From CAZRNB01 sp964601355 (GTDB lineage Bacteria > Planctomycetota > Phycisphaerae > Sedimentisphaerales > Anaerobacaceae), in assembly GCA_964601355.1 (NCBI GenBank), contig CAZRNB010000099.1:1-11425 (forward strand): DNA of 11,425 bases, in the 5' to 3' direction. Of the stretch, positions 7,160-11,425 are shown in pieces (position 1 is the first letter of the stretch; each line of letters begins with the position of its first letter). Both the position numbers and the translations under genes were made by a program. The notes under the pieces were generated by a model. The model was not told the DNA's origin. It did not search any database and was given only the letters and a program-made list of their open reading frames with translations.

Positions 7160-7351
7160 GTAACCGTTCACGGCCTAAAATGTTGAATTTGGTTCATTTT
7201 ACGTCATTGCGAGCGAGGCAGAGCCGAGCGTGGCAATCTCTTTGCTTTGAAAATTTGAGATTGCTTCGGCCTACTCGCCGTGCTGCGCCCGTCGCAGCAG
7301 GAAGGCCTCGCAATGACATAAAAAGGCCGCTTTGACCCTGTGAACGGTTAC
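7160..7351. repeat. Composite palindromic repeat D with 12-bp terminal inverted repeats
   Basis: The outer ends GTAACCGTTCAC (7160-7171) and GTGAACGGTTAC (7340-7351) are perfect inverted repeats and differ from those of repeat B at one base. CGGCCT/AGGCCG lies next inside (7171-7176, 7324-7329). The core has perfect ends GTCATTGCGAG (7203-7213) and CTCGCAATGAC (7307-7317), inner GCAATCTC/GAGATTGC (7233-7240, 7257-7264), and an extra hairpin TGCTGCG/CGCAGCA (7281-7287, 7293-7299). It fills most of the spacer between the module 1 terminator and the module 2 sigma gene. Confidence 0.85.
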
Positions 7352-7383
7352 CTTATTTTTTATGCACTCTCAAAAGAGCGCAT

Positions 7384-7411
7384 AAAAAAAGCCGAGCTAA
7401 ACAAACTCGGC
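7384..7411 (-). terminator. Rho-independent terminator of the 445-residue partner gene
   Basis: On the minus strand, GCCGAG (7411-7406) pairs with CTCGGC (7396-7391) across a 9-nt loop, followed directly by seven Ts. It begins 25 bp after the stop codon and ends module 1 before the palindromic spacer. Confidence 0.88.
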
Positions 7412-7436
7412 CTTTGTATCAATGCTATTGTACCAG

Positions 7437-8774
7437 TTATTTCGGCTGGGGTGTTTCGAGTTCAGTTAACTTTTCGGTTGTCACATCCGCGACCGTTAAA
7501 TTTCCATAGATTACATGATACTGACCTTCAGAAGTTTTCCACCGCAATAAAACTTTGTCGGTATCGTTTGGACCAACAGACTCGCCGTAATACACAGGCT
7601 CTTTTTTGTCCTGTACTAGCGACATATAGAACATAGCAAGCGACTGAACTGGACGCCTTATATTCATAGCTTTATCTATATTCTTTTCCTTATCCAAACT
7701 TTTCATTTCTTCTTTTAACTTCAAGCCGGCCTCAGTTAAATTCTGGCTATTTTTTATTTCAGAAAATTCCTTCATCACACTTATCATATTCAGACTATTA
7801 GGATACTTGCCAAGTATATCAGCAAAGAACTTAAAGCCTTCGATTGCAGCCTGTTCAGTCATCTCAGGCATTTTTAGGCCTTCGGTTGGAAAGGCCGTGA
7901 AATCTTCAGGTATTACCGCCTCAAAATCGGTTATATTGACCGGAATATCCCACGCGAAATCGTAAATAATATATTGTATCTTCATCAGTTCGTTCATCTT
8001 AAGGTCCATATCAGCACGCACCGGCAGCCAGCTTTTGGTATCTACCCATAGTGTATAATTAACATCTGCCGTTTCCGTTACGCCTCCGAGCATTGCGAGA
8101 TCGGTTGTGTGGAAACCTACAACCTCTTTACCATCGATTATGGACCGGCCCAATTCGGTATATTGACAACGCATGATTTGCTTTATCATTTCTCTGGGGT
8201 CATTGTTCTGTTTCTTCATTCTTGCGAGCAAATCATCGCTGAACTCCATCTTCATAAACTTTTTCGTCTCGGGCATAATCATAAAGGCTGCCTTCTGGGC
8301 AGGAAGAATATACATTTGCTGGGTCATTTTCTTGCCGGTATTTGGATCGGTTATTTCCATCTCAAATTTCATGCCGTATTCATTTGAAATGGTTATGGAT
8401 CCTTCCATCTCTTGTTTTGCGGAAGGTATTTTAGAAATCATGTTTCCTGTCATTGTCATTTTCATCTTGTACATAAATGCTTTTGCCTGCTCGACCTTCG
8501 CAAGAACGTCCGCCAACACAACTCCTTGATTCTTTTTGCCCACAAAAGGCAGTCCTGCAAGCACCACAACAATTATAACTGCCGCCGCTAAGGCTAATTT
8601 TGTAAATCTGCTTCTCATAAAATAATCTCCCAAAACGATGTGCCTCGGCTGGCCTGGTTGTGACAAAGTTTTACTGAAATCCGTCGAGACGCCTTCAGCA
8701 ATCTTGCGCACATCAGCCGGCACATCGACACTGCCAATTTTTTTCAGAATTTCTTCGATTTTTTCTCTGTTCAT
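7437..8774 (-). CDS. Membrane-anchored sigma partner with LolA/RseB-like domain (module 1)
   Basis: A 445-residue paralogue of the 433-residue partner. Residues 1-52 are cytoplasmic and include KKIGSVDVPADVRKIAEGV. The membrane helix is about 57-77 (TKLALAAAVIIVVVLAGLPF). A LolA/RseB-like domain covers about 88-295: MYILPAQKAAFMIMPETKKF (154-173), DPREMIKQIMRCQYTELGR (192-210), WVDTKSWLPVRADMDLKM (243-260). The C-terminal domain (303-445) has KYPNSLNMISVMKEF, PVYYGESV and VLLRWKTSEGQYHVIYGNL. Unlike its paralogue it carries a lysine/glutamate-rich insertion (about 340-370) between these motifs. The start lies one base past the sigma stop, with AGGAGCT as ribosome binding site inside the sigma gene, indicating coupled translation. 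The anti-sigma role is inferred from gene order and topology. An internal start (Met53, 8618) has its own GGGAGA. Confidence 0.78.
   Translation of the reverse strand: MNREKIEEILKKIGSVDVPADVRKIAEGVSTDFSKTLSQPGQPRHIVLGDYFMRSRFTKLALAAAVIIVVVLAGLPFVGKKNQGVVLADVLAKVEQAKAFMYKMKMTMTGNMISKIPSAKQEMEGSITISNEYGMKFEMEITDPNTGKKMTQQMYILPAQKAAFMIMPETKKFMKMEFSDDLLARMKKQNNDPREMIKQIMRCQYTELGRSIIDGKEVVGFHTTDLAMLGGVTETADVNYTLWVDTKSWLPVRADMDLKMNELMKIQYIIYDFAWDIPVNITDFEAVIPEDFTAFPTEGLKMPEMTEQAAIEGFKFFADILGKYPNSLNMISVMKEFSEIKNSQNLTEAGLKLKEEMKSLDKEKNIDKAMNIRRPVQSLAMFYMSLVQDKKEPVYYGESVGPNDTDKVLLRWKTSEGQYHVIYGNLTVADVTTEKLTELETPQPK
8616..8631 (-). promoter_or_regulatory. Internal ribosome binding site and ATG within the 445-residue partner gene
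   Basis: On the minus strand, GGGAGA (8631-8626) is followed 7 nt later by an in-frame ATG (8618-8616) encoding Met53, at the start of RSRFTKLA and the membrane helix. It is the counterpart of 6248-6262 in the paralogue. Functional use is inferred. Confidence 0.5.
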
Positions 8775-8775
8775 T

Positions 8776-9288
8776 TTATAGCTCCTGTAACGCCAGAGCC
8801 TCTAATTTGCTTTTCAGTGTCGCCAGAGCCTTGGATACGTGCGACCTTGCGGAAGCCTCGGTGCAGGATAACTTCGTGGCGATGTTTGGGTAATCCTGCT
8901 GTTCAAGGTAACGCATTACGATAGCATTAGCCTGTTTGTCTGGAAGCTGACTGATTTCACGTCGGACTAACGTAGCTAATTCATCTCTATCGAGCTTTTC
9001 GTCAGGACTTTTTTCAAAGTTGTCGTGGCTTGCATTTATTTGTCCATCTCGGCCGATCCTGTTTCGCCATGCTTTTGAATTAGCCGACAGGGCGATTTTG
9101 TAGATGTAGGCGTATGCCTTTTCACCGTTGAGCTTGCCGAGGTGCCGCCATATTCCCAATAGGGCGTATTGCATCGCCTCGGTAAAAAGCTCGCGGTCGC
9201 CCGTCAGCTTCCATAGAACCGAGGTCAGCAAACCAACATACTTAGTTCTGATTTGCTCAAAAAGCTCGCCTTGTCTGGAAAACTTCAT
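8776..9288 (-). CDS. ECF-type RNA polymerase sigma factor (module 1)
   Basis: A 170-residue group 4 sigma factor. Region 2 is recognisable but diverged: LFTEAMQYALLGIWRHLGKL (34-53), then AYAYIYKIALSANSKAWR (58-75), in which the usual acidic ED pair of region 2.2 is replaced by TEAMQ. Region 4 (about 110-165) is clearer: ISQLPDKQANAIVMRYLEQQ and the helix-turn-helix YPNIATKLSCTEASARSHVS. The ATG at 9288 is preceded by AGGACGTGGT, so AGGA sits about 11 nt away. A 12-bp palindrome (9299-9310) abuts this site. The stop codon is one base from the start of the membrane partner. The upstream gene ends with its own terminator at 9391-9422, so a promoter for this module should lie in 9289-9390. I see AT-rich tracts there but no convincing -35/-10 pair. 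Confidence 0.85.
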   Translation of the reverse strand: MKFSRQGELFEQIRTKYVGLLTSVLWKLTGDRELFTEAMQYALLGIWRHLGKLNGEKAYAYIYKIALSANSKAWRNRIGRDGQINASHDNFEKSPDEKLDRDELATLVRREISQLPDKQANAIVMRYLEQQDYPNIATKLSCTEASARSHVSKALATLKSKLEALALQEL

Positions 9289-9298
9289 TTACCACGTC

Positions 9299-9310
9299 CT
9301 AAGGCCTTAG
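9299..9310. promoter_or_regulatory. 12-bp palindrome upstream of the module 1 sigma gene
   Basis: CTAAGGCCTTAG is a perfect palindrome located 11 bp before the ATG, touching the AGGA of the ribosome binding site. It could be an operator or an mRNA element masking the ribosome binding site, but a palindrome of this size can occur by chance. Confidence 0.3.
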
Positions 9311-9390
9311 AATATATCTGTAAGTATAAACATGCTTAGCTTACCTATAATATTAACGAGCGAAGGTTGATTTTGTGTAAAAATTTCCTG

Positions 9391-9422
9391 AAAAAAGGCC
9401 ACTGGATTTTCCAAGGGCCTTT
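9391..9422 (-). terminator. Rho-independent terminator after the methyltransferase gene
   Basis: On the minus strand, AAAGGCC (9422-9416) pairs with GGCCTTT (9400-9394), with an inner TGG/CCA pair around a short A-rich loop, and runs into TTTTTT. It lies 26 bp past the methyltransferase stop and separates the purC group from the sigma modules. Confidence 0.85.
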
Positions 9423-9448
9423 CTGAACAATTTTTTCGTATTAAATTT

Positions 9449-10225
9449 TCAGCGCCGAATGCCCCCATAAATAGCATCGCAATCATATCGCCAAAAGCAA
9501 TCCAATGCTTTAAATCCACTCTTTATGAGCTTTTCAAAATGCCATTCAAGCGGCAAACCTTCTTCTGATCCCTCCCACGGTTCGGTTAATTTCCTACGAT
9601 ATTCTTTAATATCTATTTTGAGAGCACGACCATACGCATCCCAGAAACCCTCCCAGTCATCAGCATTGTCATCTTTTTGCTGATTGAGCGTATACTCTCT
9701 GTGCCGTTCCCACCCTTTTTGAATTGATAGAGATTTACTACCAACATGGTCAGCATTCAAAAAGATACCGCCTGGACGAAGAATCTTTGCGAGCCGGTCA
9801 TAAAATCGTGTCAATTGTTCCTCGCTAAGCCAGTGCAAAGCCGTCGCCGAAACTGCCGCATCTATTGAGGCAGGCACAAACTTCGTCCATGATTTATCGC
9901 GCAGGTCGGCATGGATAAGGTGAGCACGCCCACCGAACTTTGCTAATCTTTTTTCTGCAAGTGGCAGAAGCGTAGGGTCAAAATCAATACCATAGACATC
10001 AGCCTCCGTGAATCTTTCTAAAATCGGCAGCATCAAACTACCCGTGCCGCAGCCAATATCCAGGACATGTGAGACTGTTTCCTGCGTATCGGTTATCAAA
10101 CGTACCATCAGCTCAAACCGTTCTTCTCGACGCGGTATATATTTATCCTGCATACGGTCCCAGCGTTCGATCCAGCTACGCCAGTTTATATCAGCAGGAA
10201 ACTTTATACCCTCTACTTTACCCAT
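9449..10225 (-). CDS. Class I SAM-dependent methyltransferase
   Basis: A 258-residue soluble Rossmann-fold methyltransferase transferring the methyl group of S-adenosylmethionine to an unknown substrate. Motif I is VLDIGCGTG (54-62). The acidic residue binding the SAM ribose is in VYGIDFDP (77-84). HADLRD (105-110) is motif II/III, and ILRPGGIFLNADH (148-160) is the post-motif strand. The C-terminal part (170-258), with WEGFWDAYG and EGLPLEWHFEKLIKSGF, is the substrate-side cap and ends in CFWRYDCDAIYGG, typical for small-molecule methyltransferases resembling trans-aconitate methyltransferase. The ATG at 10225 lies inside the end of purC (13-bp overlap, different frame), so the two are probably translated in sequence. 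Substrate cannot be deduced; the purC link may only be operon packing. Confidence 0.85.
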   Translation of the reverse strand: MGKVEGIKFPADINWRSWIERWDRMQDKYIPRREERFELMVRLITDTQETVSHVLDIGCGTGSLMLPILERFTEADVYGIDFDPTLLPLAEKRLAKFGGRAHLIHADLRDKSWTKFVPASIDAAVSATALHWLSEEQLTRFYDRLAKILRPGGIFLNADHVGSKSLSIQKGWERHREYTLNQQKDDNADDWEGFWDAYGRALKIDIKEYRRKLTEPWEGSEEGLPLEWHFEKLIKSGFKALDCFWRYDCDAIYGGIRR

Positions 10226-11109
10226 TGGAACTTTTTGCTTGTAAGCCGTTCGTAGGCCTCAATGTATTTCCGGCTGGTCTTATTCACGATTTCCACCGGC
10301 AGCTCTACGCCAGGACCAGATTTGTTGAAATTTATGCTCTCAAGGTAATTACGAACAAACTGCTTATCGAAACTCTCCTGGTCCTTGCCTACCTGATATT
10401 TATCCGCAGGCCAAAACCGCGAAGAGTCAGGAGTTAAAACCTCGTCAATCAATATAATTTTACCGTCGATAATACCCCACTCGAACTTGGTGTCAGCCAA
10501 AATTATACCCTTACTCTTGGCGTAAATACCTGCCTTATTGAAAATCTCGATGCTTTTGTCACGCACATAATGAGCCGACTCTCGACCGATTATTTCGATG
10601 CTCTGCTGAAAGCTGATATTTTCATCGTGTGCTCCTCTCTCGGCCTTGGTGGCCGGCGTAAAAATCGGTTCGGGGAGTTTCTCGCACTGCTTTAAGCCTG
10701 CGGGCAGTTTTACGCCGCATACACTTTGGCTTGCCTGATATTCTTTCCAGCCGGAGCCGGCTAAATACCCCCGCACGACACATTCTATCGGCAGAACGTC
10801 AACCTTTTTAACTAACATGCTACGACCAGCCAGTTGCTCTGTGAAATTACAGAAAGGCTTCGGAAAGCTTTTCACATCATCGCTGATCAGGTGATGCTCA
10901 ACGGTGTCTTTAAAATAATCGAACCAGAACAGAGAAATCTGGGTCAGAACAATCCCTTTATAGGGTATTCCGTTAGCCATAACAACGTCGAATGCGCTTA
11001 TCCTGTCGGTCGCAGCTATAAGCAGATTATCACCCAAATCATATATGTCACGAACCTTGCCTCGGCTTGGCTTAAATCCTTTTATACTCGTCTGCAAAAT
11101 GATTCCCAT
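10213..11109 (-). CDS. purC: Phosphoribosylaminoimidazole-succinocarboxamide synthase (SAICAR synthetase)
   Basis: A cytoplasmic enzyme of purine synthesis that joins CAIR and aspartate with ATP to form SAICAR. It has 298 residues, the longer form of the family. Visible motifs: the nucleotide-binding start RGKVRDIYDLGDNLLIAATD (16-35), then ISAFDVVM; the first family signature in IECVVRGYLAGSGWKEY (108-124); and the second in LADTKFEWG (204-212) and DEVLTPDSSRFW (222-233). All key residues appear present. I chose the ATG at 11109 because GGAGA lies about 10 nt before it; the in-frame ATG at 11130 adds seven residues but lacks a ribosome binding site and would overlap the preceding gene. The stop lies inside the methyltransferase gene, and the gap to the gene before it is 5 bp, so this is a tight three-gene run. 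No other purine gene is in view. Confidence 0.95.
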   Translation of the reverse strand: MGIILQTSIKGFKPSRGKVRDIYDLGDNLLIAATDRISAFDVVMANGIPYKGIVLTQISLFWFDYFKDTVEHHLISDDVKSFPKPFCNFTEQLAGRSMLVKKVDVLPIECVVRGYLAGSGWKEYQASQSVCGVKLPAGLKQCEKLPEPIFTPATKAERGAHDENISFQQSIEIIGRESAHYVRDKSIEIFNKAGIYAKSKGIILADTKFEWGIIDGKIILIDEVLTPDSSRFWPADKYQVGKDQESFDKQFVRNYLESINFNKSGPGVELPVEIVNKTSRKYIEAYERLTSKKFQWVK

Positions 11110-11114
11110 GATTT

Positions 11115-11425
11115 TTAAGTCTCCGCGCATTTAGAATCAACATACCCAAATATTTTTTCCTTTACCTTTTGTATATCTTCCGTCTGCGGCAAAAGGCTAA
11201 TCAGAATCTCCAGAAACTTGCGCTGCTTTATCTTTTTGAATGTCGGCTGGAAATTTACGTCATAGACCCATCCGAGCTGCATGAATTTCAGATCGTTCAG
11301 CGTCCGAAGCTCGGCGTAGTCTATATTTCTGCCGTGCAGGATTGCATCTACCAGTTTCATCGAGTACCACGGCTCATCCGGACATTCCAGCTCGAGCAAA
11401 TATTTTTCATTCTTGTCCTTGTAAT
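11115..11425 (-). CDS. C-terminal part of a probable HD-domain protein (cut by window edge)
   Basis: The frame is open to the right edge, so only the last 102 residues are seen and the start is outside. The visible part includes EPWYSMKLVDAILHGRNIDY, LRTLNDLKFMQLGWVYDVNF and a lysine-rich helix ending in SLLPQTEDIQKVKEKIFGYV. The phrase GWVYDVNF.PTF followed by a charged helix is what I recall from the C-terminus of planctomycete HD-domain phosphohydrolases, but the metal-binding HD residues would lie upstream. This call is tentative. The stop is 5 bp before the purC ATG, with the purC ribosome binding site in the gap, so the genes are probably in one operon. There is no membrane segment in the visible part. 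Confidence 0.45.
   Translation of the reverse strand, partial: YKDKNEKYLLELECPDEPWYSMKLVDAILHGRNIDYAELRTLNDLKFMQLGWVYDVNFQPTFKKIKQRKFLEILISLLPQTEDIQKVKEKIFGYVDSKCAET

Larger units (their letters stand above)
7059..7436. other. 378-bp spacer between modules 1 and 2
   Basis: It holds repeat D and the module 1 terminator. The 80 or so bases at 7080-7159, next to the module 2 sigma gene, are the likely promoter region. CTATAAAG on the minus strand resembles a -10 box, but no matching -35 element is at the right distance. Confidence 0.6.

Noticed and set aside
7080..7160. Autoregulated ECF promoter upstream of the module 2 sigma gene
   Set aside because: A TATAAA-like box exists, but no GGAAC-type or TTGACA-type -35 element lies at 15-18 bp, so a promoter could not be supported.
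7340..7636. 98-residue plus-strand frame
   Set aside because: It is antisense to the terminator and the conserved C-terminal domain of the 445-residue partner, with no motif of its own.
9307..9519. 70-residue minus-strand open frame starting inside the methyltransferase gene
   Set aside because: It overlaps the conserved end of the methyltransferase (CFWRYDCDAIYGG) and runs through the terminator at 9391-9422; no family features.
11128..11130. ATG as start of purC
   Set aside because: No ribosome binding site is present and it overlaps the preceding gene; the ATG at 11107-11109 has GGAGA at a workable distance and fits the usual purC N-terminus.

Overview
The window most likely comes from a planctomycete, probably class Phycisphaerae (Sedimentisphaerales-like). 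The basis is indirect. Several ECF-type sigma factors are packed together, their partner proteins carry the membrane-segment signature 'RSRFTKLAxAAAVII' that I associate with this group, a PD40 lipoprotein is present, and base composition is moderate. I could not run a search, so the taxonomic call is inference.

Layout. Positions 1-1820 are read on the + strand: the C-terminal 480 or so residues of a GH51 alpha-L-arabinofuranosidase, a run of three adjoining palindromes, a small nine-cysteine protein (DUF6485-like), and a terminator shared with the convergent minus-strand genes. Everything from 1840 to the right edge is on the - strand. Reading leftward from the right edge: the C-terminus of an HD-type protein (tentative), purC, a SAM-dependent methyltransferase overlapping purC by 13 bp, a terminator, and then three consecutive ECF sigma modules.

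The sigma modules are the notable part. Module 1 (9288 to 7437) is a sigma factor plus a 445-residue membrane partner. Module 2 (7058 to 5147) is a sigma factor plus a 433-residue partner that is a clear paralogue of the first. Module 3 (4383 to 1840) is a sigma factor, a 146-residue single-pass protein and a PD40 beta-propeller lipoprotein, with all start and stop codons overlapping. In every module the sigma gene comes first and the membrane partner follows within 25 bp, the usual order for a sigma/anti-sigma pair. No partner has a zinc-type anti-sigma motif. The two large partners have a short cytoplasmic N-terminus, one membrane helix, a LolA/RseB-like extracytoplasmic domain and a shared C-terminal domain ending in 'QPK'. 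Both also have an internal ATG with a strong Shine-Dalgarno sequence exactly at the membrane segment, so each may make a second product lacking the putative sigma-binding part.

The spacers between modules (4384-5146 and 7080-7436) hold large nested inverted repeats. Three have cores of the 'GTCATTGCGAG' type and one of the 'GTCATTTCGAG' type. Two of them are bounded by the same outer inverted repeat, GTAA(G/C)CGTTCAC, and lie in opposite orientations. The region therefore looks like a duplicated signalling locus combined with mobile palindromic repeats.
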